A stretch of 64,000 nt of DNA from CAYWMD01 sp964458575 (GCA_964458575.1 CAYWMD010000008.1:1-64000), one strand, 5' to 3'; numbered from the stretch's first letter, positions 8,527 through 18,798 are shown. The notes: generated by a model not told the origin, from the letters alone. Made by a program: numbers and translations.

Positions 8527-10134
8527 ATGAAGCGGAATCAATTTCAATTTGGTCGGTTTGGTGAAGTGGGGCTGGGCTTGGTGGCCTGCCTCGGTTTGGT
8601 AGTGTTCTCGGGATGTAAGGGCGGCAACAACGCCGCCCATGACGATGCCCATGCTCACGAGGGCGAGGTCAAGACAGCGCAAATCAGCGTGTTTGGTGAG
8701 CGCCACGAAATCTTCGCCGAGCACCGGCTGGTGGTGACGGGCACCCCCACCAAGTTCGTGACCCACGTCACCGACTTGAAGACGCTGGAACCGCGCCGGG
8801 AAGGTCCGGTGCGATTTCAGATGCGGCTCGGCCAGGATGCCCCTATCGAGCAGGTCGAGAAGGCTCCCTCGCGGGCGGGGATCTACGAGGCCATGCTGAC
8901 GTTCCCGAAGGCAGGCGAGTGGAGCGTCGCGTTGGTCGTGCCCACGGAGGACGGGGAGAAGAGCATTCCCTTCCCGCCGGTGAGGGTCTTCGCCAACGCG
9001 CACGACGCCGAACACGCCGAGGTTTCGGAGCCTCCGTCGGGCATCAGCTTCCTCAAGGAACAGCAGTGGAAGATTCTGGCGGGGACCGAATCCGCCGCAA
9101 AGCACCGTGTAGTCGAGCGTGTTCGCGTGGCCGCGCGCGTGCGGGCCAAGCCGGGACTCAGCGCCGCCATCGTGGCGCCGGTTTCCGGACAACTGGTGGC
9201 GCCGTCCGGCCAGGCGTTGCCGCAGCCGGGCAAACGCGTCGAGGCGGGCCAGTTGCTTGCGCTCCTCCGACCGAACTTCTCGGAAGCGGCGGCGCGGGTG
9301 GCAGAAGCGGATGGCGAGTTCAACACCGCCAAGGCCGCGCTCGACCAGGCTGAAGCCGCCTACACGCGCACCAAGAAGCTCGCCGCCGAGCAGGCAAAAT
9401 CGCCGCGCGAGTTGCAGGAAGCGGAACTCGTTTACCAGTCCGCGAAGGCGCGTTACGCCGCCGCCGCCGGGTTACTGGCCACGTTCAAACAAGCCGGTGG
9501 CGTTTCGTCGCCCGATGCACCGCTGCTGATGGAACTGCGCGCGCCGATCGCGGGCGTGCTCAACTCGATGGCCGCCGGCCCGGGCGAAGTGGTGTCCGCC
9601 AATCAACTGGTGTTCACCTTCCTGAATCCGGAGTCCGTCTGGATTGAGGCGAGCATTCCGGAAGCCAGCATCGCGCGCCTGAGCACGGGCAAAGACGCTT
9701 CGGTTGAAATGCCGGGGCAACCGGGCGAGTTCCTTTCCATCACTGGGGATGGGCGCGGCCAGCTTGTGTCGTTCGGGTTGGAAGTGGACCTTGCCACGCG
9801 CACGGTGCCGCTCATCTATGAACTGAAGAATCCCGACAGCACGCTGCGCGTCGGGCAGTCGGTGAATCTTCACGTCGAGACCGCCCGCGCGGAAGAGGCT
9901 GTGGCCATCCCGAGCGCAGCCATTGTCGAGGAAGATGGGCGGCCCATCGCGTTCGTGCAACTCGCTGGCGAGACGTTTGAGAAGCGGGATGTGACCTTGG
10001 GTATCCGAGATGGGAACTGGGTGCAAATCCTGTCGGGTATCACGGAAGGCGAGCGGGTCGTCACCAAAGGCGCGTATGCCGTCCGGCTCGCGTCGGTATC
10101 CTCCGCCATTCCGGCACACGGCCACGTTCACTAG
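8527..10134 (+). CDS. RND efflux periplasmic adaptor lipoprotein (CusB/CzcB type), second set
   Basis: This is the adaptor of the second tripartite metal pump. The frame is open from 8431, but the ATG at 8527 gives a proper lipoprotein signal with lipobox VFSGC and is chosen. Right after the anchor comes a His/Asp-rich stretch (AAHDDAHAHEGE), a likely periplasmic metal-capture segment. Residues 40-170 form an extra N-terminal beta domain. The biotinyl-lipoyl-like half (VAPVSGQLVAPSG), a long alpha-hairpin rich in Ala, Glu and Lys, the second lipoyl half (LRAPIAGVLNSMAAGPGE) and the beta-barrel then follow in order. It ends 9 bases before the RND gene, so they are one operon. Confidence 0.92.
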   Translation: MKRNQFQFGRFGEVGLGLVACLGLVVFSGCKGGNNAAHDDAHAHEGEVKTAQISVFGERHEIFAEHRLVVTGTPTKFVTHVTDLKTLEPRREGPVRFQMRLGQDAPIEQVEKAPSRAGIYEAMLTFPKAGEWSVALVVPTEDGEKSIPFPPVRVFANAHDAEHAEVSEPPSGISFLKEQQWKILAGTESAAKHRVVERVRVAARVRAKPGLSAAIVAPVSGQLVAPSGQALPQPGKRVEAGQLLALLRPNFSEAAARVAEADGEFNTAKAALDQAEAAYTRTKKLAAEQAKSPRELQEAELVYQSAKARYAAAAGLLATFKQAGGVSSPDAPLLMELRAPIAGVLNSMAAGPGEVVSANQLVFTFLNPESVWIEASIPEASIARLSTGKDASVEMPGQPGEFLSITGDGRGQLVSFGLEVDLATRTVPLIYELKNPDSTLRVGQSVNLHVETARAEEAVAIPSAAIVEEDGRPIAFVQLAGETFEKRDVTLGIRDGNWVQILSGITEGERVVTKGAYAVRLASVSSAIPAHGHVH

Positions 10135-10143
10135 GAGCCATCT

Positions 10144-13100
10144 ATGATTGACGCCCTGATTAGTTGGTCGCTGCGCAACCGCGCGGCGGTTCTGGTGATG
10201 GCCGCCCTGTTGCTGGTCATCGGTGGTTACACGGCCCTCAAGATGCCGGTGGACGTTTTCCCGGACCTGACTGCCCCCACCGTCACGGTCATTACCGAAG
10301 CGCGGGGCATGGCTCCGAGCGAGGTGGAAAGCCAGGTGACGTTCCCCATCGAAGCTGCCGTGAACGGCGCGTCCGGCGTGCGGCGCGTGCGCTCGGCCAC
10401 GGCGGTGGGCCTTTCCATCGTCTGGATTGAGTTTGACTGGGGCACCGACATCTATGCTGCCCGCCAAATCGTCAGCGAGAAGGTGAACGTCGCGGCGGGC
10501 GGACTGCCGCCGGAAGTGGATCGGCCCGTCCTCGCGCCAGTGTCGTCCATCATGGGCGAAATCCTGTTCATCTCGCTCACCTCGGACAAGCACACGCCCA
10601 TCGAACTGCGCACCACAGCGGACACGGTGATCCGCCGTCGCGTTCTTTCGGTGCCGGGCGTTTCGCAAGTCACTCCCATTGGGGGCGGCGTGAAACAGTT
10701 TCAAGTCCTCCTCTCGCCGGCCAAGCTCCAAGCCCACGGCCTCTCGCTGAACCAGGTGACCCGCGCGCTGTCGGAAGGGAATGAAAACGTCTCGGCCGGT
10801 TTCATCAACGAGCGCAGTTCCGAATGGCTGATTGCCGGCGTCGGACGCGTGCGTTCGCTCGAAGACATCGGCGATACGGTCGTCATGGCGACGAACGGCA
10901 TCCCCACGAAAGTCGCCGACCTCGGCGAAGTCGTGATTGGGGAGGAGCCGAAGCGCGGTGAAGGTTCCACACGGGAGAAACCGGCAGTGATTCTCGGCAT
11001 TCAGAAACAGCCGGGCGCGAACACGCTCAGGCTCACCAAGGAACTGGATGCCGTGCTCGATGACATCGCGGCCAAGCTGCCCGCCGGGATGGCCATTGAT
11101 AAACGCATCTTCCGGCAGGCGGACTTTATCCAGATTGCGATTCACAACGTGCAGTCCGCGCTGCGCGACGGCGGCCTGTTGGTGGTGGTCATCGTGCTGC
11201 TCTTTCTGGCCAATGTTCGCGCCACGTTCATCACACTCACGGCCATTCCGCTCTCGCTGGTGACGACCATCCTGGTGATGAAAGGGTTCGGCGCGACCAT
11301 CAACACGATGACGCTCGGCGGCATGGCCATCGCCATCGGAGCACTGGTGGACGATGCGGTGATTCTGGTGGAAAATGTTTTCCGCCGATTGCGCGTCAAC
11401 ACCCTGCACCCCGAGGAGAAGCGCAAGAAGACGATGCAGGTCATCTTCGACGCCAGCATTGAAATCCAGAAATCCATCGTCTTCGCCACGCTCATCATCG
11501 CGATGGTGTTCCTGCCGATCTTTTTCCTGAGTGGCGTCGAAGGCCGGTTGCTCAAGCCGCTGGGGTTGGCGTATATCGTGTCGCTGGGAGCTTCGCTGCT
11601 CGTGGCGCTGACGGTGTCACCCGTGCTGTGCTCGCTCCTGCTGCCCAAGAGCCGCGCGGTGTTGACCGGGCACGAGCCGAAGGTGGTGACCTGGCTGAAA
11701 TCGCACTACGCGAAAATCCTGACCCCCGTGCTGGCGCATCCGTGGCGCGTCACGCTGCCCGCTGCGGTGGCGCTGGTGCTGGCGCTGGGTTCGACGTTCT
11801 TCATGGGCCGCTCGTTTCTGCCTGAGTTCAACGAAGGCACGCTGACGCTCAGCGCAGTCACGTTGCCCGGCACTTCGCTGCCCCAGGCCAACGAGTATGG
11901 CAAACTGATCGAGCGCACGCTGCTCTCACATCCCGAAGTGACCGGGGTGGCGCGCCGCCAGGGACGCGCGGAATTGGACGAGCACGCCCAAGGCGTGGAG
12001 TCCTCGGAGATTGACGTGTCGTTGAAAATGCAGAAGCGGACCAAGAAGGAACTGCTCGAAGCGTTGCGGCGCGATTTCTCCTTGATTCCCGGCATGAACG
12101 TCATCATCGGCCAGCCCATTTCGCACCGCATTGACCACATGCTTTCCGGCACTCGCGCCAACGTGGCGGTAAAAATCTTCGGCGATAATCTGTATCAGTT
12201 GCGCCTGCTGGCCAGCCGCGCCCGCAAGGAGATGGAGGCCGTGCCCGGCGTGGTGGATTTGTCCATCGAGCAGCAAACCGATGTGCCCATCCTCCGGGCG
12301 CATTTCGACCGCAACGCCATCGCCCGCCACGGCCTGACCGTGCGCGAAGTGGCTCAGACGATGGAAGCGGCGGTCAAGGGGGTGACCGTCTCACGGGTGC
12401 TGGAAGGCCGCAACTCCTTTGACCTGGTCGTGCGCCTGACCGGACTCGAAGGCTGGCAACTCGCGGACATCGGCGAACTGCTCGTGGACACTCCGGCGGG
12501 CGCGAAAGTGCCGCTGAAAAGCCTGGCGGACATCCGTAAGGAAACCGGCCCCAATTACATCAGCCGGGAGCAAGTCGAGCGAAAGATTGTGGTCATGTGC
12601 AATGTGGCCGGGCGCGACGTTACTTCCGTCGTGAACGACTGCAAGAAAGTGGTGGACCCGCTCGTGGCGGAAATGCCGGGTTACCGGGTGGACTACGGCG
12701 GCCAGTTCGAGAGCGCGGCGGAGGCCGGGCGAATCATCGCCATGCTCGGCATCGCAGTGGTGATTGGCATCGGCTTCCTGTTGCATCTGGCGTTTGGTTC
12801 GGCACGCGACGCAGCGCTCATCATGCTTAACCTGCCGCTGGCGCTCATCGGCGGCGTGGTCGGCGTGTTCGTGTCTGGTGGTGTGCTGAGTGTGGCTTCG
12901 CTCATCGGCTTCATCACCGTCTTCGGCATCGCGACGCGCAACGGCATCATGCTCGTCTCGCACATCAAGCACCTGGAAGAACACGAAGGCGTGACGGATT
13001 TCCGCGAGGCCGTGTTCCGCGGCGCGATGGAACGACTTGCGCCCATCCTCATGACCGCGCTGGCGGCGGGGCTGGCGCTGATTCCGTTGGCGCTGGGCGG

Positions 13101-13236
13101 GCACAAGCCAGGCAGCGAGATTCAAACGCCGATGGCCATTGTCATCCTGTTTGGCCTGCTGTCTTCGATGTTGTTGAACATGATTGTCGTCCCGGCGCTT
13201 TACCTGCGTTTTGGGCGACCGGTGGAACTGGATTGA
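10144..13236 (+). CDS. Heavy-metal efflux RND pump, second paralogue (CusA-like helix-4 motif)
   Basis: This is a 1030-residue HME-RND antiporter with the same two-repeat layout as the first pump: N-terminal helix, porter domain, helices at about 340-500, second porter domain, helices at about 860-1015. Its transmembrane helix 4 reads AIAIGALVDDAVILVEN, which is closer to the CusA-like form than to the DFG...DGA form of the first pump. The two systems therefore probably differ in substrate. The stop overlaps the TolC-family frame region by a few bases; the ATG of the channel gene lies 11 bases downstream. The pump family is certain, the ion is not. Confidence 0.93.
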   Translation: MIDALISWSLRNRAAVLVMAALLLVIGGYTALKMPVDVFPDLTAPTVTVITEARGMAPSEVESQVTFPIEAAVNGASGVRRVRSATAVGLSIVWIEFDWGTDIYAARQIVSEKVNVAAGGLPPEVDRPVLAPVSSIMGEILFISLTSDKHTPIELRTTADTVIRRRVLSVPGVSQVTPIGGGVKQFQVLLSPAKLQAHGLSLNQVTRALSEGNENVSAGFINERSSEWLIAGVGRVRSLEDIGDTVVMATNGIPTKVADLGEVVIGEEPKRGEGSTREKPAVILGIQKQPGANTLRLTKELDAVLDDIAAKLPAGMAIDKRIFRQADFIQIAIHNVQSALRDGGLLVVVIVLLFLANVRATFITLTAIPLSLVTTILVMKGFGATINTMTLGGMAIAIGALVDDAVILVENVFRRLRVNTLHPEEKRKKTMQVIFDASIEIQKSIVFATLIIAMVFLPIFFLSGVEGRLLKPLGLAYIVSLGASLLVALTVSPVLCSLLLPKSRAVLTGHEPKVVTWLKSHYAKILTPVLAHPWRVTLPAAVALVLALGSTFFMGRSFLPEFNEGTLTLSAVTLPGTSLPQANEYGKLIERTLLSHPEVTGVARRQGRAELDEHAQGVESSEIDVSLKMQKRTKKELLEALRRDFSLIPGMNVIIGQPISHRIDHMLSGTRANVAVKIFGDNLYQLRLLASRARKEMEAVPGVVDLSIEQQTDVPILRAHFDRNAIARHGLTVREVAQTMEAAVKGVTVSRVLEGRNSFDLVVRLTGLEGWQLADIGELLVDTPAGAKVPLKSLADIRKETGPNYISREQVERKIVVMCNVAGRDVTSVVNDCKKVVDPLVAEMPGYRVDYGGQFESAAEAGRIIAMLGIAVVIGIGFLLHLAFGSARDAALIMLNLPLALIGGVVGVFVSGGVLSVASLIGFITVFGIATRNGIMLVSHIKHLEEHEGVTDFREAVFRGAMERLAPILMTALAAGLALIPLALGGHKPGSEIQTPMAIVILFGLLSSMLLNMIVVPALYLRFGRPVELD

Positions 13237-13247
13237 ACGAGGTGCGT

Positions 13248-14504
13248 ATGAAGAAACAAATTGTGACTCTATTGTTCGTCGTCGCGTTGGGCGGCGTCGT
13301 TGTGATGGCGGCAGCCAATGAAGCGAAGCCGAACGTCATACAGGTCGAGAACCTCACGCTCGACCAAGCGTTGGAGACGGCCGAAAGCCTGCAACCGGAG
13401 TTGGCCGAAGCCAGGGCGATGGTTGAAGCCGCCGAAGGTCGCGCCCGCCAGGCCGGCACGTTCCCGAATCCAGAGGCCATCCTGGGGGCGCAGCAACTTC
13501 CATTCAGCGCCAATGCGCCCAACGAAAAGGAATACGTGGCCGGTGTCGGCCAGACCCTTCCGCTGAGCGGACGCCTCGGCAAAGCGCGCCAAGCAGAGTT
13601 GCTTGACCGTGAAGTCCGCGCTCGCGGGCTGGAAGTAAAGCGCCGGGACATCCGCAAACGTGTCCACAGCGCCTTCGCCACCGCGCTCTATCAGGAGAAG
13701 GCTTACGAAGCCCAGACCGAGATTCAGCGAAATGCCGAAAAAGCGGTGACGACCACCCGAGCCCGTGTTGAAGCCGGGGATGCCTTGCGTGAGGATCTGG
13801 CGCGCGTGGAAATGGAACTGGCCCGCACTAAAGTCGAGTTGCAACGCGCGGAGTCACTGCGCCAACAGGCGCTGGTCACGCTGGCATCGGCCATGGGCGA
13901 TGCGACGTTGTCAGTGAAATCTCTCGCCGGGACGCTGGACGCGACCTTCGAGATTCCGACGCTGGAAACCTTGGCGGCGAATCTGGCAGCCCAACCGGAG
14001 AGCGCGCGAGCGGAGGCGGACGTTCGCGCCCGGAACGCGCGCGTGGATTTGGCGCGGGCGGAACGGATTCCCGACGTGAAAGTGGAACTGCTTTATCACC
14101 GGCTGGAATCAAGCCAGCAGAACACCTTTGACGTGGGACTGAGCATCCCGCTGCCGTTGTTCAACCGCAACCAGGGCCGACTTCGCGAAGCCCGCGCTGA
14201 AGTGGCTGCCGCCGAGGCCCGGTCGCGCATGACCCAAAACGAACTGACCACGCGGCTGCGTGAATCCCACCTGCAACTGACGTCGGCACTGGCCAACAGC
14301 CGCACGTTGAAGACTGAGATTCTCTCGCGGGCCGAGACCGTTCTCAAAAGCGCCGAAGCGCGCTACGCGGCTGGCGACATCAGCCTGGCGGAGATTCTCC
14401 CAATGCGGCGCGACTGGGCGGCAGTGCAACTGAGCTACCTGGAATCCCTGCGCGATGTAATGCAGGCGTGGGCGGAGGTGGCGGGTTTTGCGAAGCTGCT
14501 CTGA
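13248..14504 (+). CDS. TolC-family outer-membrane efflux channel (CusC/CzcC-like)
   Basis: This is the outer-membrane component of the second pump. The ATG at 13248 gives a signal peptide (MKKQIVTLLFVVALGGVVVM) and a mature protein of about 395 residues. It has the two internally similar halves of the TolC fold: long amphipathic helices rich in Ala, Glu and Arg, and short beta segments such as FDVGLSIPLPLFNRN. GAGG lies about 6 bases before the start (AACGAGGTGCGT). An upstream in-frame TTG at 13233, which would overlap the RND stop, is less likely. It completes adaptor-pump-channel in the common order B-A-C and could also serve the first pump. Confidence 0.88.
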   Translation: MKKQIVTLLFVVALGGVVVMAAANEAKPNVIQVENLTLDQALETAESLQPELAEARAMVEAAEGRARQAGTFPNPEAILGAQQLPFSANAPNEKEYVAGVGQTLPLSGRLGKARQAELLDREVRARGLEVKRRDIRKRVHSAFATALYQEKAYEAQTEIQRNAEKAVTTTRARVEAGDALREDLARVEMELARTKVELQRAESLRQQALVTLASAMGDATLSVKSLAGTLDATFEIPTLETLAANLAAQPESARAEADVRARNARVDLARAERIPDVKVELLYHRLESSQQNTFDVGLSIPLPLFNRNQGRLREARAEVAAAEARSRMTQNELTTRLRESHLQLTSALANSRTLKTEILSRAETVLKSAEARYAAGDISLAEILPMRRDWAAVQLSYLESLRDVMQAWAEVAGFAKLL

Positions 14505-14530
14505 ATAGGTCACTCTACCATCCAATACCC

Positions 14531-15496
14531 ATGCACCGAACCAACCCTGCCCGCTGGCAACATTCACACGATTACGCCGCTGATTCATCCGTCGCCGAGC
14601 GGCGCACGCGGATTGTCATCGGCATCACCGCCGCGATGATGGCGGTGGAGATCGCCGGCGGCATCGCGTTCGGATCTATGGCGCTGCTGGCTGACGGCTG
14701 GCACATGAGCACGCACGTCGCGGCGTTCTTCATCACCGCTCTGGCTTACCACTTCAGCCGACGCCACGCCAATGACTCGCGTTACAGTTTCGGCACGGGC
14801 AAGATGGGAGTCCTGGGTGGTTTCGCCAGCGCCGTGGTGCTGGCGGTGATCGCGCTACTCATGGCCGGGGAGTCCATCCACCGGTTCTTCGCGCCTCAGC
14901 CAATCCACTTCAATCAGGCCATTGGGGTGGCGATCATCGGGCTCGTGGTCAATCTGGTCTGTGCCTGGCTGCTCAGGGATGAGCCTCACCACCACAGCCA
15001 CGACCACGGACATGAACACGGCCACGACCACGGGCACGGACATGGCGACCTGAATCTGCGCGCAGCCTACATCCACGTCCTCGCGGACGCCCTCACTTCC
15101 GTGACAGCCATCGTCGCCTTGACCGCCGGCAAGTTCCTGGGTTGGAACTGGCTCGACCCGGTGATGGGCATTGTCGGAAGCGTCATCGTATCCGTATGGG
15201 CTTACGGCCTGGTTCGGGATGCGAGTGGCATCCTGCTGGACCGCACCCCGGAGACATCCGACCTGCCCGACGAGATTCGCCGTGCAGTCGAGAGTGACGG
15301 AGATTCCATCATCGCAGATCTTCACGTCTGGCAGGTCGGCACGGGTAAGTATGCCGCCATTGTCTCCATCGTGGCACACAACCCGAAACCCGCGGAGACT
15401 TACCGGGAGTTGTTCCGCGAGCACGAGGAACTCGTCCACGTCACCGTTGCAGTCCAACACTGCAAGGAACATGAAGCGCCTCCAGCCACGGCTTGA
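14531..15496 (+). CDS. Cation diffusion facilitator family transporter, DmeF-like
   Basis: This is a 321-residue proton-coupled exporter of divalent cations from the cytoplasm. The start MHRTNPARWQHSHDY is typical of DmeF (Co/Ni) transporters. Six helices can be recognised. The metal site of helix 2 is in ALLADGWHMSTH and that of helix 5 in HVLADALTSV. Between helices 4 and 5 is a His-rich loop of about 25 residues dominated by His, Asp and Gly. A C-terminal ferredoxin-like domain follows. The open frame begins at 14468, but the ATG at 14531 fits the family. It is 26 bases after the channel gene and may be the last cargo gene of the metal block. Confidence 0.9.
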   Translation: MHRTNPARWQHSHDYAADSSVAERRTRIVIGITAAMMAVEIAGGIAFGSMALLADGWHMSTHVAAFFITALAYHFSRRHANDSRYSFGTGKMGVLGGFASAVVLAVIALLMAGESIHRFFAPQPIHFNQAIGVAIIGLVVNLVCAWLLRDEPHHHSHDHGHEHGHDHGHGHGDLNLRAAYIHVLADALTSVTAIVALTAGKFLGWNWLDPVMGIVGSVIVSVWAYGLVRDASGILLDRTPETSDLPDEIRRAVESDGDSIIADLHVWQVGTGKYAAIVSIVAHNPKPAETYRELFREHEELVHVTVAVQHCKEHEAPPATA

Positions 15497-15659
15497 CGCT
15501 GAGGATTCTTGCGCATGTCGGCGAACCCGCCGGGCTGGACCAAGTTGAAGTGCCCGCTCTTTAGCTCAACGTGCTTTACCCGGTTCGGGTATTGAGTTGG
15601 CGGCGGCACAGTGTTCCACCTACACCGCATGAGGGAGTGGACTGCGCAGTATTCGGTTC

Positions 15660-18515
15660 GTGGTCACGGCCAAAACGCAATACAACCTCAAGAACGCACG
15701 GGAATACTTTGAGGAGCACCTTTGCGTCGGCGACTACTACGACGAGGGGCAGCGGGTGGCGGGGGAATGGACCGGGCTGGCGGCGCAACGGCTCGGATTG
15801 GCTGGCCGAGTGCGCGCGGAAGACTTCCTGCGGCTCTGTGAGAATCAGCATCCGGCCACGGGCGATACGCTGACGCAACGGCTGAACAGCACCCGCGTAG
15901 CGGCGGGCAAGGACGCCGCAAACCGCCGCATCTTCTACGACTTCACTTTCTCCCCGCCCAAATCGGTGTCGCTGGTGGGGTTTCTCGGCGGGGATACGCG
16001 TGTCCTCGAAGCGCACGCGCGCGCGGTGAAGACGGCCCTTCGGGAGTTCGAGGCATTTGCTTCAACCCGTGTCCGTGGCGGCGGCGTCCAGGCGGACCGG
16101 CCTACCGGCAGTTTTGCTGCGGCCTTGTTCACACACGATACATCTCGCGCTCTCGATCCCCATCTGCACACACACTGCATCGTCTTCAACGCGACGTTCG
16201 ACGCGGTGGAGGAGCGATGGAAGGCACTGCAAAACTATGGACTGCTTCGGTCACGGAAGTTCGCCGAGAACGCCTACTACCATGAACTCGCCCGTGAGTT
16301 GCGGCGATTCGGCTACCGCATTCGCAACCTCCCGCGTGGTGATTTCCAGATTGAGGGTGTGCCAGCCGCGCTCTGCGATCGGTTCTCCAAACGGGATGCC
16401 GAAATTGACAAGGCACTGGCTACGCTGCTGGCCGAGAAGCCGGAATTGAGCGGCGCGAACATCTCGGAACTACGGGCATGCCTGGCGACCGAGAAGCGGA
16501 CGCGCAAGCAAAAGGACTTGAGCCGGGAGCAACTTCAGTCCCTTTGGGGCGCACAATTGACGCCGCAGGAGGTCGAGTTGCTCAGTGGTCTGTCGCGCCA
16601 GGTGGCCGAAAGCATTGAGAAGACTCGACGAGTCACTGTCGCCGAGGCGGTGCAATGGGCAGAGGAACATTTGTTCGACCGGAACTCGGTCGTGCTGGAA
16701 TGCCAAGTGTGGCAGGAGGCATTGGGGCGGGCGCGCGGCGAGGAGTTCTTGGTTGAGGAACTCAAGACGTTGACCGAGCAGCGTAGCTACATCCGCAACG
16801 CGGAGCGTCCGGGCGAAGTGACGTTGCGGGACGTGCTGTTGCGCGAATGGGAAGTTATTCAGACCGCGAAAGAAGGCGTTGGCGCTTGCCATCCTCTGGT
16901 GACGAATCCGACTGCTTCGAACCCGGCGCTCGATGGCGAACAACGCCAGGCACTGGATGCGCTGCTCTGCTCCACAAACACAGTATCGGTCTTTCGCGGT
17001 GGCGCGGGCACGGGCAAGAGTTACGTCCTGCGTGGACTGGTCGAGCAATTGCGGCAGGCCGGCCGGTCGGTGGTCGTTCTTGCCCCGCAGCGGCAGCAGG
17101 TCGTGGACATGGAGAAGAACGGATTCCATTCGGCGTCCACGGTGGCAAACTTTCTGACCAAGGGCGAACTCGCCGAACGTGCTGTCGTCATCGTGGACGA
17201 AGCCGGGCAGATCGGCGGAAGACAGATGCAGGCATTGTTGCGGCTGGCAAAGGAACGTAATGCGCGAGTAGTCCTCTCCGGCGATACGCGGCAGCATGGG
17301 GCGGTTGAGGCGTCTGACGCGCTCCTCGCCATCGAGCGGCACGGCGGCGTGAAGCCGGTCGAATTGCAGACGATTCGCCGCCAAGACCCGGCACTTGGTC
17401 GTGACAACGAGGAGCGCACGCACATCAAGCGGTATCTGAAAGCCGTGGAATCCGCTGCGGCGGGCCGTTTGACTGAATCATTCGAGCGTTTGGACAAGAT
17501 GGGAGCGGTCGTGGGGTGTGGTGTTGGCGAGCAAGCCGACAAGCTGGCGGACCAATACTTGCGACTGGTGGAGCAAGATGCTTCGGCAGTCGTCGTCTCG
17601 CAAACCTGGACAGAGGTCCACCGCGTCAACTCGCGAGTCCGCGACGCGCTCAAGATGAAGGGCCTCCTCGGGGCGAATGACGCGTCAGTTCAAGTTCTCG
17701 AACGCCTGGACCTGACCAACGCGCAGAAGCGCGACGAACGGTTCTATCCGCAGGATTCAGTCATTGTCTTCAACCAGAAGGTGCGCGAAGCCGAGCCTGG
17801 GGCGAAGGGCAAGTTGTCGGGAATTCTCAAGTCCGGGCTGCTGGTTGAAGTCGGCGGGCGATTCGTCACCGTCTCAAACAAGATGCTCGGCCGCATTTCG
17901 GTTTGCCAGTTGCGTGACATCGCCGTGGCGACCGGAGACAGACTGCACCTGAAAGCCAATCGCAAACTCGCAGGCGGTGGACGCGTCACAAACGGCGAGT
18001 TTGTCGCCGTGAAGTCCGTTCGGGCCGACGGCGGTATTGAACTCGCCGATGGTCGGGTTCTGGATGCCAGCTTTCGCGAGTTCCTGCCCGGCTATGCCGT
18101 CACGTCCTACGGCTCGCAAGGCAAGACGGTGGATTACGTCCTGTTCTCCGACTCCACGATCAAGGCCGCGACCAACGCGCAACAATGGTATGTGACAATT
18201 TCGCGCGGTCGGCGCGGCATTCGAATCTTCACGCCGGACAAGCAGCAACTTCGTGAGAATGTGACGCGCTCCGGTCATCGCCCGCTGGCGCTGGAACTCG
18301 CCGCCGGCTTTGCGCCAAGTCGCGGCGTCTGCCTTTGGGATCGGCTGCATGGTTATCTGCTGCGCTTCGGTCGCCGCGCGGCTGACAGCTTCTGCCGACT
18401 GAAACTCTCTCGTCGCCATCGTCATCAACCCATTGAAACCCATGAGCACAAAATCACCCGAATGCTGGGCGAGCGACCCGAACGCTCGCGCGGTCAAAAT
18501 CGAAGTATCGGCTGA
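15660..18515 (+). CDS. MobF/TrwC-family conjugative relaxase with helicase domain
   Basis: This enzyme nicks oriT and unwinds plasmid or ICE DNA for transfer. The GTG start gives VTAKTQYNLKNAREYFEEHL, and a Tyr pair (GDYYDEG, residues about 26-27) is the likely nicking site. The three-His metal site is in PHLHTHCIVFN (about residue 167). The second half is a superfamily 1 helicase with Walker A GGAGTGKS (about 448-455) and Walker B VVIVDEAGQ. At 951 residues it matches the TrwC size class. The 3-prime end overlaps the next small gene by 74 bases. No type IV secretion genes are adjacent, so the element is probably mobilisable rather than self-transmissible, or has been split. Confidence 0.92.
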   Translation: MVTAKTQYNLKNAREYFEEHLCVGDYYDEGQRVAGEWTGLAAQRLGLAGRVRAEDFLRLCENQHPATGDTLTQRLNSTRVAAGKDAANRRIFYDFTFSPPKSVSLVGFLGGDTRVLEAHARAVKTALREFEAFASTRVRGGGVQADRPTGSFAAALFTHDTSRALDPHLHTHCIVFNATFDAVEERWKALQNYGLLRSRKFAENAYYHELARELRRFGYRIRNLPRGDFQIEGVPAALCDRFSKRDAEIDKALATLLAEKPELSGANISELRACLATEKRTRKQKDLSREQLQSLWGAQLTPQEVELLSGLSRQVAESIEKTRRVTVAEAVQWAEEHLFDRNSVVLECQVWQEALGRARGEEFLVEELKTLTEQRSYIRNAERPGEVTLRDVLLREWEVIQTAKEGVGACHPLVTNPTASNPALDGEQRQALDALLCSTNTVSVFRGGAGTGKSYVLRGLVEQLRQAGRSVVVLAPQRQQVVDMEKNGFHSASTVANFLTKGELAERAVVIVDEAGQIGGRQMQALLRLAKERNARVVLSGDTRQHGAVEASDALLAIERHGGVKPVELQTIRRQDPALGRDNEERTHIKRYLKAVESAAAGRLTESFERLDKMGAVVGCGVGEQADKLADQYLRLVEQDASAVVVSQTWTEVHRVNSRVRDALKMKGLLGANDASVQVLERLDLTNAQKRDERFYPQDSVIVFNQKVREAEPGAKGKLSGILKSGLLVEVGGRFVTVSNKMLGRISVCQLRDIAVATGDRLHLKANRKLAGGGRVTNGEFVAVKSVRADGGIELADGRVLDASFREFLPGYAVTSYGSQGKTVDYVLFSDSTIKAATNAQQWYVTISRGRRGIRIFTPDKQQLRENVTRSGHRPLALELAAGFAPSRGVCLWDRLHGYLLRFGRRAADSFCRLKLSRRHRHQPIETHEHKITRMLGERPERSRGQNRSIG

Positions 18516-18798
18516 ACAAAGCTTGCTGTTGCCCTTCGACCAGTTCGCCTTCGCCGAACTCAAGAGCGAGGGGAAGGAGCAGCGCCTCCGCTTGGTCTTC
18601 GCCACGCACGAGGTCACACTTCGCGGCCACTCCCTACGCCGCATCGAAACCGGGATACAACGGATGGAGCTATCCTTCCTGATGGCGTTGCCGCCCAATC
18701 AGCGGTCACTCGTGCCGGACGGCCAGCCCGTGGTTCGTGAGATCGTGGTCACCGAGGTTGAGAAGCACCCGGAGCGACCTCCGCGCGGCTCGGAGTGA
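18442..18798 (+). CDS. Small relaxase-linked protein of unknown function
   Basis: I do not recognise this 118-residue protein. It starts inside the 3-prime end of the relaxase gene in another frame (ATG at 18442; an upstream TTG at 18433 is possible), which suggests translational coupling. It looks like a small alpha/beta protein with no membrane segment, no Cys cluster and no obvious nucleotide motif. One segment, LLLPFDQFAFAELKSEG, is reminiscent of a compact beta-alpha unit. Coupling to the relaxase makes an accessory role in mobilisation plausible. Confidence 0.55.
   Translation: MSTKSPECWASDPNARAVKIEVSAEQSLLLPFDQFAFAELKSEGKEQRLRLVFATHEVTLRGHSLRRIETGIQRMELSFLMALPPNQRSLVPDGQPVVREIVVTEVEKHPERPPRGSE

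Noticed and set aside
9472..11409. A 645-codon open frame on the minus strand
   Set aside because: It is a shadow of the GC-rich adaptor and RND genes, has no recognisable domain and overlaps two certain genes.
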